A DNA stretch of 64,000 bases from assembly GCF_947179515.1 (NCBI RefSeq), contig NC_067478.1:4129224-4193223 (forward strand). Direction: 5' to 3'. This document shows positions 33,976 through 47,200 of the stretch, one piece after another. The DNA comes from Apodemus sylvaticus (lineage: Eukaryota; Chordata; Mammalia; Rodentia; Muridae). The position numbers and the translations under genes are program-made. How positions within the stretch are numbered: position 1 is the first letter of the stretch; the number at the start of each line of letters is the position of its first letter. Under the pieces are notes generated by a model that was not told the origin of the DNA, ran no database searches, and saw only the letters and a program-made list of their open reading frames with translations.

Positions 33976-35483
33976 TTTGTTTTGAGGCTGCATCTGGCTA
34001 CATAGCCCTGGATGGTCTTGGAACTTACTGTGCAAGCCAGGCTGGCTTCCGGCTTGCAGCTGCCCTTCCTGGGCCCCTCCCCACCCCCAAGCACTGGGAT
34101 TGTGACTGCAGGATTATACCATGCCTGCCTGTAGTTTTCTTTAAATAGAATGTATCAATAGCCTTAAAAGTGATAGAGGCTGTTCAGCGCCTAAGAATTC
34201 CTAAATGTGTTGTGCTAGCTATTATATAAACATGGATAAGCACAGGGTGGTTCAATTTAAGGCATGAAAAGTATAGCTTGGGGGTACAGAATGTACCCCT
34301 CATTTCAATCCCAGGACCATAAATAAAACATTTTCTGGACATTACCAGCAAAACATGATACAACGATTTGGGAAGTAGAGTCTTCTTTTTCTTTTTTCTT
34401 CTCTTTTTTGAGACATGCTCTCATGCACCCCGAAACAACCTCAGACACTAAATTAGATGACCCTGACCTGACGACTTTACTGCCTACACCTCCAACATTC
34501 TGGGGTTCCAGGTGTGCACCACCAAAGCCAGTTTAAGTGATGCTGGGGGGTCAAACCCAGGGCTTCGTGCCTGCCAGGCGCGTGCTCCACAGGGTCAACG
34601 TGCCCTGCCCAGGGCTAGTCTGATTTCTTGCTCAAGAGGAGGGCACTGAGACCTGGAGAGGGAAAGCACTTGGGAAGAGTACACGGTGAGCACTCAGGCC
34701 TCCAGATACCCAGTTCAGAGTTCCTTCCCCTGAGGCTGGGGTGACCCATAATTCCATCCTGAGAAACAGGAACCCAGTTAAAATGATCATTAGCCACCTG
34801 AATGCGAACCACTGTGTCCGCTCCTTTAGGGATTAAGTGGGGTCCCAGAAGGTGAGCTGGTTGGCCAATATTTTTTACAAAAGTCAAAGTGTGGTTGCAT
34901 GTAGGGGGAGGATGGGGCTCAGTGGTAATCTGGCTTGCCCCAAACGGGTGAGGTCCAGCTTGGGAGAGGTGGGTAGGAACAGGTCGTGGGGACAGAGAAG
35001 CACCGTGGATGGGCCTTGACAGTCTGCTGTCCTCCTGACTGAGCCCACTGCCGGGCAGACCGAGCACCATGGCAGGAAGGGGCAGTGCTTCTCCAGCTCT
35101 GAGATGCTGGGGACAAGACTGGGGTAGGGGCACACCTCGAAGTAGCTACAGGGTACTTTCCTAGCCATCATTGTGCTGGGAGGAGGAGGGGGGTCTCTGT
35201 TCTACATCTTCAAGAGTCTGGAACAAATGTGGGGTCTGTGTGAAAGGCCTGGGAATCCCCGGCACAGGCTAAGCCAGCTGTCTGTCTTCCCCAGGCAAGA
35301 TTACTTCTTGGGCCTCAGGAACATAAAGCTTTCACACGAAGTGTGAATCCAAATAAAGCACAGATGATACAGACATGGGGGGATATGCATTCTCATTTGT
35401 TTCTCCGCGGCTTCGCTTCTGCTCTCCCCCTGAACCGTCTATAGACTGATGCTTCTCCCGGCCCAAGCCCCTTCCATCCACAG

Positions 35484-35561
35484 CTAGGGCCTCAAGGACC
35501 CTTGAGCTTTCTCCAAAATCTCCTCCCTGATCTTGGGGTAGTTGGGGTGCTCCGTCAGGAC
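35484..35561 (-). CDS. Ttc21a: Ttc21a last coding exon (25 of 25)
   Basis: Acceptor GTACCAG|GTC. It has 25 codons, VLTEHPNYPKIREEILEKA then QGSLRP, and TAG at 35484-35486. The ending closely follows the YPKIRxxILxKAxxSLRP tail shared with TTC21B. The polyadenylation site downstream (below 35484) is not obvious. Confidence 0.96.
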   Translation of the reverse strand, partial: VLTEHPNYPKIREEILEKAQGSLRP

Positions 35562-38179
35562 CTGGTACAGAGAAAGATCAGATGTGTGAGATCAGGCAGG
35601 GCCTCACCATGGCACCCTCCCTGCCTGTGCTGGTGACTCACGCTGTGACAGACTTCAATGGCATCTACGAACTTCTTGTCTTTCAGGTAGTTGAAAGCCA
35701 GTTTGAAACCTGTCCAGGGGTAGGAGGACACTCTGGTGACTGGGCAGCACCTCCAAGCCCTGGCTCCCTGAACTGCCAGGATGCAGGACTTGAATTCTAG
35801 GATCAGCCTGCGTACCTCGGCCTGTGCCTTACCAATGGCAGGGTTGGCCTGATGACTGTACTTCCAGGCCAGCTCGTAGTTGGTCGCTGCGTCCTTGTAT
35901 GACTGCTCTTTCTCCATGATGAAGCCCATGTACTCATAGGCCCTGCAGCAAGACTGTGGGAAAGGCAGTTAGCACCTCTGCCCAGCCACAGCCTCCATGG
36001 TTCTCGGTGGGGACCAGGAGGGGCAGCTGGATGGCGGTGAGCAGCAGTAACTGGAGTGCATAGGGACCCGGGAAGCACCTTCAGTTTTTGAAGGGCTAAC
36101 TGTTCAAATTAAAGCCCCTCTGCCAACACTTCCATCCCAGAAGCTAATCCTTGCACATGGCTCAAGCTCACCACTGACCGACCTCTCTTAGCTCTTGCGG
36201 GCATTCTGTTCTCTTCCTGGCTATGCCTGACCCTCATAAGCTTGGCCTGTCCTTGGCCCGTAGCTCCTGGTTCCCACCCCTCCACCCCTCCGGCTCTACC
36301 TCTCCCCATGCCCGCCCCTCCCTTATTCTCCCGTGCCAGTCATCTTTGCCTTGTTATACTGCAGGCAGCGGCGCAGCAGCTCCAAGGCCAGGTCGAACTT
36401 GCCGCCTTGGCAGTAGATGTCTGCCAACAGAAGCCAGCTCTTCTCCAGGCCTTCGGCCTCGTCCAGCATCCAGGGGAATTTGGCCACACGCTTCAGCTGC
36501 GTCCGGGCCTTCGGGACTTGCTTTAGGAGTATGTAGGCCTGTGCCATGGCCAGCAGCGCAGGGATGCTGTCCTTCTGCACACCCACAGGAAGCAGACATT
36601 GGGGCATGTTGGCAGTCACCCCATCTTGACCCCTGCCCACCAGAACGCATCCCTAGCCCTCGCACCTCAGCCTGGGCCATCTCGATAAAGGCTCCCAGAG
36701 CCACCTCTACATTCGCCTTCTCCCTGGTGGCCAGCAGGCAGAGACTCTGCAGCAGCCGGAGCTGGGTCTGCCCGGATTCCGAGTGCGGGTAAAATTCCCG
36801 AAGTAGCTTCTCTGCAGTGCGCACCCCGTGCTGCTGAGACTCTTTCCTGCTGGCAGAGCTGTGAGCACAGGACTCACGCTGAGAGCCTGCTTGTGGGCCA
36901 CTCACCTGGCCTCCGCCCAGAAGTTGAAGCCTCGCCCCGCCCGTCGCCCCACCTTCTAGTCCTCTTACTTGCTGTCACCCACCAGGCTCTCAAAAGCCTC
37001 TCCTCCGACAATCTCGTTGTCAGGGTTCAGACAGATCTGTACCATGTAACAGGTGGCAAGCTGGCCCCAAGCGCTGTCCTTTCGGGCTTTGTTCAGAAAC
37101 CTCAAGGCTTCATTGGGCTGTCCAATGTGCCTGCAGTGAGCGGGAGAAATGCCAGGAGGGGAATTTCGAGGCAGGGGTGGGGTGGGGGGCATAGACACCA
37201 GGTCTGAGGGCTTCTCTGTCTCCCGCCCACGGAGCAAAGGACACTAGCTACTTGCTAGGGCGTTCCCTTATTCCACTGCCGCCCCCTGACTCCTCGAGCC
37301 TAGCTCACCAGCAGTAAACGCCTTGGCAGTAGTTAAACCCTGGCTCCAAAGGCACCCGGCTGGACACCTTCTTGGCCAGTTCAAAGAAAGCAGGGGCCTC
37401 TTCAAGCTTGCCGCTCCGCCGGAGCAGATCGATCAGTTTATTCAATACCAAAAAGTTGTCTGAAATGAGAGAGCAGAGATCTGCAGCATGTGACGGCCAA
37501 TGACTGCATCAGGTGGGTGTGATGGGGCCCGAGGAGGGAGGGGGCCGGACCTTGAGGAGGCCCTAGGAGACACTACTTGTTTAGGCTGAGCACAGATAAG
37601 TCTGTATGTGAGCGTGAGTAAATTATACAGTGCTTGAAATAGCTACAGCAGGGGCCGGGGAGATGCTTCCGTCAGCTAAGCACTTGTGGAACTTGAGTTC
37701 AAATTCCCAGTGCCCATCTAAAAAGCAAGGGGTGGGCTGTGAGCGTGGCCATGTGTCTCCTGAACTTTAGGAGGGCACAGACAGAAGGGTCTCTAAGGCT
37801 TGCTGGCTCCGGGCCAAGTTCAAGTTTAGCTAGAGGTCTTTTTTTTTTTTTTAAGATTTATTTATTTATTTCATGTATGTGAGTACACTGTCACTGTCTT
37901 CAGACACACCGGGAGAGGGCTTCAGATCTCCATTAGAGATAGTGGTGAGCCACCATGGGACTGCTGGGAATTGAACTCAGGGCCTCTAGAAGAGCAGCCA
38001 GTGCTCTTAACCACTGAGCCATCTCTCCAGCCCCTCAGCTAGAGATCTTGTTCCAAGAGAGCAAGGATAAAGGTGGTACAGCAGGGTCACTCAGTGTTGT
38101 CCCCTGACCTCTAGGCACACTCTCGGCATCTGTGTGTGTGTGTGTCTATCTGTCTGTCTGTCTCTGTCTCTCTCTCTCA

Positions 38180-38214
<35 letters not shown>

Positions 38215-41200
38215 GCACGCACGCACGCACGCACGCACACACACTCTCACAGTGACAGCACAGTCACACTTACTGATCTAGTACTTACACTGTACCTGGC
38301 TCTGTGTTCTGCCTGTGACTTAGGTATATAGGTAAACATTCTTTCTGTCCCCATTTGACAGATGAAGACAAAGAACACGGAGGAGTGAAGTCGTTTTTCA
38401 AAGGTCACAGAGCCAAGTGATATCAGGATTCAGACCCAGGTAGCCTGACTCTAAGACTCTATACCTAAGCACGATTGCTGGGCCTGTGGAGACCACTGTG
38501 GGCTGGCCTGTGGCTCGGGCTCCAGGGTCGACCCTGGAAGCAGCTGTTTCACTCAGTAACAAGTAGGGGTGCAGCTACAATCAAGAGAGAACATCTAAGT
38601 GTCTTTTAAGTGGGTGTGGCCATAGAGGAGACTGTTCGGTCCCAGTGGCTGCAGAGAAGCGGGGACAGACAGGCTGTCCTGGATGCAGCGCCAAGTGCCT
38701 GGGTCTAGGAACTGGCTCCCTGGACTCAGGAAGGGCTGCCACGTTCTGGGTCTTTATCAGTTTCCTGCCTCTCTGGGAACAATTGGAAAGAAAGGGCTTC
38801 CTCTGACCAGCCAGGAAGGAGGGGAGAAGGCCCACCCTTCTCTTGGATAGCGGTGCTGGCTGGGTGGGGAAGCAGTCTGTGGGTCGGTCCATAGCTACCT
38901 GGAGCTTTCTCCAGCACTTGGCGGTACAGATTGATGGCGGTCTCGTAGTTTTGTTTTCTAAACATCAGGTCAGCCAGCATCTATCAGAAGACACACGAGC
39001 TGTGTATTCCTCACAGCGGCATGCATGGGGGCTGGCAAAGAGGAAAGGCAGAAAAGACTCTCCCAGTAGGTAGCTTCCCTGGTTCATAGAGCCTGTGGGA
39101 CCCCGGACACCCTACCCGAAGGTGGAGATCACAGGTTATTTTCTGACTCTGCAAGGTGTGAGCCTGGGGTGGCCCTGGAGAAGGTGTGAGTGACAGACAA
39201 GCTAGAAGGCCTGATCAGGGTGGGTTATTTCACAGGCTTTCAAGTCAACAGACCTTCGCCTTCATCTCATAGTGGGTGTGGTTTTCCCTGAAGTCCCTTC
39301 AACCACGCCCCGCCCCCACAGCCTGGTGCAGAGGTTGCTGCTGCCCTCTGCTGGCCTGACCACCCCTTCCTATGAAGGGCAGAGCAGGAGGCTGGGGGCT
39401 GGGTCCCAATGCCAGACAGGCATCTGAGGGTTGGCAATTAGGAAGCAGCCCAAATCTGGTCCCAGGGCCCCCGGGGAGGTGTGCAGCAGGGTATCGCCTA
39501 CCACAGCTGCTCTCTCGTGGGTCTGTTCCATCTCTAAGAGGGGGGCACAGCGCTGTTCACACAAGTCCAGCTGCCCCTGGAGCAGGTAGAGCTGCGCCAG
39601 CTCCAGCACCACCTAAGACAAGACCAGACAGAGCAAACAAGCCAGCACCACAGGCCGGGGAAACCCCTGCAATCACCTTTGACCCCACTTCCCGCCTGGC
39701 CTATCCGCTGGCTTCTAAAGCAGGCACCTTGCCTCGGGCAGTTGATGGCTCTTTCCCTCCCGCCACACCAAATTTCCCTGCCATTCTGTGAGTTTTAGCA
39801 GCCGGATGAGATGAAGCCTGGCTAAACCACTAATCTTATTCTCTGGGCCTCTGCTCCTTCCTCTGGGGATTCCTCTGGGCCACGGACTCCGGGGTAGATG
39901 GCAGGCAACGCGTTAGAATCTCCCAAGACAAGCCGGGCGTGGTGGCGCACGCCTGTAATCCCAGCACTCTGGGAGGCAGAGGCAGGCAGATTTCTGAGTT
40001 CGAGGCCAGCCTGGTCTACAGAGTGAGTTCCAAGACAGCCATGACTACACAGAGAAACCCTGTCTCGAAAAACCAAAAAAAAAAAAAAACCCAACCAAAC
40101 AAACAAACAAAAGATTCTCCCAAGACAGCAATCTGTAGGAAGACTCATGCCCTGCCCTGCTGTCTCCAAGGCCCAAAACAGTACCTGCTAGGAACCAGGG
40201 ATCTGTCAAAGGGTGAACAGTTACCAGCTATTTTTTTTCACACATTACACATAGGTATATTTTTGAGATTTCATGTATTACATCTTGGGCTGTAGTCAAG
40301 GATGACCTCCTGCCTCCACCTTCCAAGTGCAGAGAAGAAAGGTTTAATGTGGTGTTGGGGACTGAACCCAGGGCTCTGTGCACGCTAAGCAATCACTCTT
40401 CCACTGCTTGCTCTTTCTCTGGCGTGAACTTAGCATGAACTGGTTCCTCATCTGGAACCACACCCCTCTGACAACTCTCAGCTGGCTTGGAAACTCAGCC
40501 TGGGCGCCGTTCCCACGCAGCCTGGCAGTCACAACTCTTACCATGCTCCCTCACCCCAAGAGGCGGGAACCTGCAAAGGCCAGGCTAATGTGGCTTTCAG
40601 AGGTATTGCCCCCATAAATGGTCCAAAGATGGTCCTCCTAGCTTTTCTCTGAGAACTGTAGTAGTTGAGGACCCAGAGTCAACCAGAGCCACTTCCCACC
40701 CTGGGGGTGGGGGGTGGGGTGGTGGTGGGGGACCTCCCTCCCCCTTTACACCTGCAGCTCCACAGAGAAGAAAGGCCTCACTCAGCAAGAACACCCCCAA
40801 ACTCCTGATCCTGCCTCCACTTTCCAAGGGCTGAGGTAACAGATGTGTACCATCTTACTTGCTTTGTAAGCTACTGGGGACTGAACCCCAGGGCTTTGTG
40901 AATGTTAGGCTAGTTATCAACTGAGCCACAACCACAGCCCTCAGGGTGTTACTCTGAGGGCCACACACCTTATTGTCTGTGGGCGAGTAGGTGAGGGCGT
41001 CCTTATAGGATTTCACAGCGCTGTCGTAATCTTTCTCTGTGAGATGATGCTCTCCGATCAGGATGCAGATGGAGGCTGCCAGCTGATTCTGGAAGGGGAT
41101 CATTTCCGGTTGCTCCAGAGGAACCCGCTTCAGTATCCGGCACTGGAGGTCCAAGGCCTTGGGGAACCAAAGAGGTTAGGTTCAGAAACCCTGCGCCCAT

Positions 41201-44200
41201 GTGTCAGAGCACAGGCATTTCCAGTGTTCCACAGCTGGCAGGGTCGGAAAGGGTGCCTTGAGGAACTCAGGGCCACACCCTCAGCACGCAAGACCTAGGC
41301 TCGCACCGCCCCTGGGGGCAGAGCAGAAGCTACTACTATACTCACTTGCAAACTCATCACACCTTGAGGCTGTGCCTAACTTGCAGGTTAGAGCAACACA
41401 CAAGAGGTGCACAAAGCAGGCTGGGTCTTTTATTATTGGTGGTGTTTTAGTTTTGAGACAGGGTCTCATTATGCAGCCCTGACTGATATGGAACTTGTTA
41501 TGTAGACCAGGCAGGCTGGCCTCAACCTTACAGAGACCTGCCTGCTTCTGCCTCTCGAGGGCTGGGATTAAAGATGTGCACCCCCACGCCAAAATTCAAA
41601 ATTCTTGGGCTGGAGACATGGCTCAGCAGTTAGGAGCTCATGACGTTCTTGTAGAATATCTGAATGCTGTTCCCAGCACCCACATAGGGCAGCTCACAAC
41701 CACCTATAACTCTAGCTCTAAGGGATCGAGTGCCCTGTTCTGGTCTCTGGTGCACACGCATATGTGAAGGCAAACACGCAGACAGATAAAATAAAAAATG
41801 CATTGGATGTACTTAACCCGCTGGGCATTGTAGCTCAGCTACCGCTACACGGCAGAGCATCGGGTGAGCCTGAGATGAGCGGCCAACGGAGGCTCATGCT
41901 CACTGCCGCCGCCAGCATGTGAGGCAGCGTCACATCCCCCAGCCCAGGGAAAGAAAAACTCAGAACTCAAAGTACAGTTCCGATTGGGTGCACACTGCTT
42001 TCACACTATTAACAGTTCTAGAACTCTGAGTTAAAGCACCGTAAGCCCTAGACATCTGTACTTGGTTTGGGCTTAAGTCTTGTCTCTGAGCTTTATCTGT
42101 TAGATGGGACTGTCACATCTAACACAAAGGACCGCTGTGAAATTTTAAAAAGAGAGCAGAGAAGCCAGACACAGTAATGCTTACCTGGGATACTACCTTA
42201 AGGCTAGCCTGGGCTACATAGTAGTGAACTCAAGACCAGCCTGGTACACAGACTAAGACCCTGTCTCAAAAAACTAGCTAGATGAGGGCTGGATAGATGG
42301 CTCAGTGGTTAAGAGTACTGACTGTTCTTCCAAAGGTCCTGAGTTCGATTCCCAGCACCCACATGGCTGCTCACAATATAATGGGGATATAATGGGGTCT
42401 GATGTCCTCTTCTGGTGTGCAGATGGATATGTAGGCAAAGCACCCACATACATTAGATAAATGTTGAAAAAAAATGGCTAGAGTCAGGCATGGTCACTCA
42501 CGCTTTTAACCCAACACAGTCCACATGTGAGTCCTAGGCATGCTAGGGCTACATAGCGAGTCCTTGGCCACAAACTAGGACTATATAGTGAGATCTTCTT
42601 TCAGTAAAGCGGGGTATGGTGGAAAACCCACAGAAATCCCAGCTTTCGAGAAAGAAGTAGGAATATCAGAAGTTCAAGGTGATCTCCAGCTAGGCAGTGA
42701 GTACCTTGGCTAGCCTGGGATACCCCTTCCTCAAAAGGAAGGAAGGGAAGTATTGAGCGTGGGAGGGCAAGGGAGAGAGCTAGGCAGGAGGAGAGACTAA
42801 CTACGCCAGTGCAGAGCTTTCGATGCCGCTGTGACACCTCAGATCACAGCGCCCTCCATAAGAACAAAACCTGTTACTTCTGCCCCTTCTGGCCCAGCCC
42901 AGCCCGGCCCGGCCCGGCCCAGCCCAGCCCAGTATTCTCAGATTCACCATCACTGGTGAGCAAAGCTACGGACTAAAGGAGCAGAGGTGAAGGAAGGGCC
43001 TGGTGCCCCAGCAGACCGTGGGCCGAGCCCCGCCCCTTCCGCAGCCCTCAGGAAATGAAGACCTTGGTCGGTACCTGATTCAGCGTTTCCATCACCTCTT
43101 CCTTCTTGTGGCTCTTGTAAACCTTTGCCAGCAAAAGCAAGCACTTGACCTCATTCATCATGGATGGGATGTCCTTGACCCCTAGAAGGAATCGCCAGTC
43201 AGTGTGGCCTGGCTCATGGACTGATGGGGAGGGCTAGGTTAAGGTCCCCAGCTAACGTGGGGGGCCACCCCGGGGGACAGAGCTAGGAACGTGTTCCAAT
43301 GCCACCTCACCCGAGTCTCGCTCCAAGGCCTGCTTCAGCACCTTCTCTGCCTTGTGGTATTTCTTCAGTTTCAGGAGCAGTTCAGCCAGCTCGCAACACA
43401 GGAAGTCCTGCCCGCTGATCTTCTGGGCGGCCTCATAGTAATTAATGGCCTGAGCGCAGACAGGATATATGGGCACACGGATGCCCAAGATGGATGCCCG
43501 GCCCTCGCCTCCCCCAACGGGGCTCAGGCCTCAGTAGAGCAGGCTGGCTGAGCTCACGGCTGGTCACATCCTCAGCAGGTAGCTGGAGTGGAAACACTCT
43601 GTCCCTTCCCATCTAGAGCCCCCATGCGCGGTCTTTCATCCGGTCCCTGCTGTGCTAACCTTTCCCAGGACAGCCTCACCTTGGCGTACTGATGGGTCTT
43701 CACGTAGGCTTGCCCGATCCTGCTGACCAAGGAGGCATCGTGAGGGTTCTTTCTATAGGCCTCGTCATACACCTCCAGGGCTTTCTCAGGCTGCGGGGGA
43801 AAGCATAGAAGGGGGTGTCTTCTTCTTCCCCCTCTCCCGCCCCCATTGGACACTGGAGAAGTGATCCTGGGAGCTAGTCAGCAAGGCTAGGTTTCCCCAC
43901 TTACCTCCTGAATATTCATGAAGGCGTCACCCAGGAGCAGGCTGCTGTGGGGGCCAGGCAGATGCTCACAAAGTTCCCTACAGGAGAAATGGACCACGGT
44001 TCTCAGGCCCCTGCCTGCCTAATGCCTGCCTCTTCACTGTTCTTGAGTCACGGAGATCCCGGGGAGCCCTGAGAGCCACCTTAGCCAGGCTCTCTCCTGC
44101 CCTCCGCCTCATTGCTGGGGGTCACCCCAGCCCTCCAGCCCTTCTCCATGAGCAGCCACACTGCTTTCCATGTTTCTCTGGCTTTGGTTGGATTTTGAGA

Positions 44201-47200
44201 TAGGAGCCAAGTGTGGGGTTACAGTCGTGGCCTGCCCCACCTGGCTTTCTGTTACAGGGCTTTGTGCAGGCTATGCAAGCACTCTAACCAAGCTACATCC
44301 CGCGACACTCATCCTTTTCCTGAGGCACTGAGATGTGAGCCAGTACACGCCTGGCAAGTGCTTGGCCACAGACCCCCTCTCCAGCCCCACAGTGTTCCCG
44401 GGAATGTCCAATCCGGACATGCTCTGCCGTCGGTCAGTTTCTACACTCCCAGTTCTCAAACCTCCAAACTTGTTTTTACTAGAGACAGAGGCTGGGGAGG
44501 CCTCCTGAGGTCATAACACCAACTCCTGGGAGACAGAGGGTTGGGGCCACCACCTTCCGCTCAGGAGGTTGGCAGCAGGTCCTCAGAACTCACCCACAGG
44601 CAAGGAGACCTACAAGGTGCTCATACCTTGGTCTAATGAGCTCTGGGGATATGCTCTGGAGGGAGACCCCGTTGAAGGTATGCGACCTGAGGAGCCCCAG
44701 CAGCCAGGGGGAGGTGCCTTGGCCGCAGGCGGAGCCCCAGCAGCCAGGGGGAGGTGCCTTGGCCGCAGGCGGAGCTCCAGCAGCCAGGGGGGAGGTGCCT
44801 TGGCCGCAGGCGGAGCTTACACGTAGCAGCTGATGTAGAGACGCACGTCCTTGCGAGTGTGCAGGTAGATGCTGGCCATCTTCTCTGTGGCTTCGGTGTA
44901 GCAGGGTTGCTTGGGCGTGATGCCTCTCAGCATGTTCAGTGCCAGGTCCACATTGCCCTTACTCAGAGCCAAGTCCACGTTGGCGACCGTGATGCGCATC
45001 TCCTCTGGCGTGCCGCTGAACTCGTTGATGGCATCCTGCATGATCTTGGTGGCCTCGTGCTACAACATGTGGGACGAAACGGATCCTCTTTTTGGTATTA
45101 ACCATGACAGGAGATTTATACCGCCTTCTCCACCCCTGGGTTCGGCTCATGGCCTGACGCTCCTGGGCCAATATGGCTGTCAACCATATGCAGAGCAGCT
45201 GTGGAGGCAAGGACTATCTATACTTTAGAACCCACAGGTTCTGCTCTCCCCATTGTGTCTCCTCTAATGGGGACAGTGCATCCAACCCTTTCCCAGGAGC
45301 TTAGCTGGGAGGCCAGTTATGACTATGACGGACACCTGCAATCCTAACACTTGAGAGGCTGAGGCAGGAGGATTGTGAATTTCATGCCAATCTGGACTAA
45401 ACAGAGAGTTAAACAAACAAACAAAAAACCAAGGGGTGATGGGATGGCTCAGCGGCTTAAGGTGTCTGCAGCTAAAGCTGGCGAAGGGAATTCAGTCCCC
45501 AGGACCAACGTGGCGGAAAAAGGGAGCCAAGCCAACCCCCACAGTCTGTCCTCTGATCTCCACTCATGCATGATGTGACAAGCGTATAACGACATGTATA
45601 TGTGCACACAGTATGTGTACACATATGTGCACACAGTAATAAACTAATGGTAAATCTTCCAAGCTAAAAAAAGCAAAACAACAACAAAAGAAAAAAACAA
45701 AAAAGAAAAAGAAAAACAAACAAACAAATAAACAAACCCAAATTGTACAATCAAACACTGCCCAGCTTTTTTTTTAAAGAAATATTTATCTTTGCTGGGT
45801 GCTGGTGCTGGTGGCACACCTTTAATTCCATATATATATACACATATGTATGTATATATAGGTATACTATATATAAAATATATAAATATATATGTATGTA
45901 TATAAAGACAGCATCTCAGGGCTGGAGAGATGGCTCAGCGGGTAAGAGCACCGACTGCTCTTCTAAAGGTCATGAGTTCAAATCCCAGCATCCACATGGT
46001 GGCTCACAACCATCCGTAAGACATCTGACACCCTATTCTGGTGTCTGAAGACAGCTACAGTGTACTTACATATAATAAATAAATAAATATTAAAAAAAAA
46101 AGATCATTGGCACAAAGCATTTAAAAAAAAAAAAAAGACAGCATCTCGTTGCATAGCCCTGGCTGGCCTGAAACTCACGATGTAGACCAAGCTAACCTAA
46201 AACTCAAGGAGATCCACCTGCCTCTAACTCTCCAGAACTGGGACCCAAGGCATGTGCCCCGAGTGCCACCATGCTGGCCCCACCCTTTTCTCAAGGCTCA
46301 GATCGTGTCCTTATGCTGGCATGGGAAGAAGCACTCTGTGAGCTGAGCCACCTTCACAGTGTTTGTGTCTTGAGAGAGTGAGCAGCTTCTTCTTCAGGCT
46401 AGGTTCCTGTCTTTATCAGGCTCACCACAGGGGAGGGCTACGGGGCCCTGGTCACAAAGATGGTCCAGGACAGACCACATCCTGTGAGTTGGCAAGGCTA
46501 CTGAGGCCGGGGCATCGTATAGACTCAGGCTCCGATGGAGCCTTGCTCTTGCCAACGCTGGGGGATCTCTGTGAGTTTGTGGCCAGCTTGGTCTACATGG
46601 TGAGTTCCAGGCCAGCCAATCATACATAGTGAGACCATGTCTCAACCAAGCTAAACCAAATCAGACCAGACCAGACCAGACCAGACCAGACCAAACCAAG
46701 TAACATCAGGCACCCATTTTCGGAGCTTGCCCCCCCCCCCAGGCTGATCTCCTGGGGCCTCTAATGTGCTCCAGGGGAGGGGGGGCAAAGCACGTCTCTC
46801 TTTCCCTTTCCTTCTTTTCTTCGTTGTGTGTCTCTGTGTGGTGTGCATGCATGTGAGCATGCATGTTCCCACTGAGGGGTGGAGGCGTGAGCACGCTCAC
46901 CCTCCTCATTCATATGTCTGCGTGAGGAGGGAAGAGTCTGACAGAAATGTCTCCTTCAGTAGTTCTCCACTCTATGACTGAGGCACGTCTCTCACTGAGC
47001 CTAAAACTCTCAGATGAATTGTGAGTTCTGGTGATTTGAACTCTGGTCCTCAGGCCTTCACCGCAAGCTTTTTGTCCACTGAGCCCAATCCCCAGACCCC
47101 GTGCACTGGCATTTCTTACCAGTTCCCCGTTCAGTCGGAGGGCCTCTACTAGCTCCAGCAGGATGGATGCCCGCTCGCTGGGCCGAACGGAGGGGCTTCG

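Larger units (their letters stand above)
32096..35483. other. Spacer between convergent Csrnp1 and Ttc21a
   Basis: This spacer includes the Ttc21a 3'UTR at its right end. The first 1.3 kb (to about 33450) is single-copy with no gene-like frame. Beyond that are B1-like fragments, (CA)n at 33550-33581, a B3 remnant at 33780-33975 and B1-like sequence at 33976-34130 and 34385-34600. A plus-strand AATAAA sits at 35352-35357. Open frames in 32425-35170 lack splice or homology support. Confidence 0.7.

Noticed and set aside
34615..35133. 172-codon minus-strand frame downstream of Ttc21a
   Set aside because: No similarity recognised, no splice or promoter support, and a Pro/Ser/His composition typical of chance frames in GC-rich DNA.
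44691..44816. CRISPR-like direct repeats
   Set aside because: The units are contiguous with no unique spacers, in a mammalian intron; it is a simple tandem repeat.
44569..44833. Repetitive Ala/Gly/Pro peptide frames at 44.6-44.8 kb
   Set aside because: Translation of the 40-bp tandem repeat in the intron next to a Ttc21a exon.
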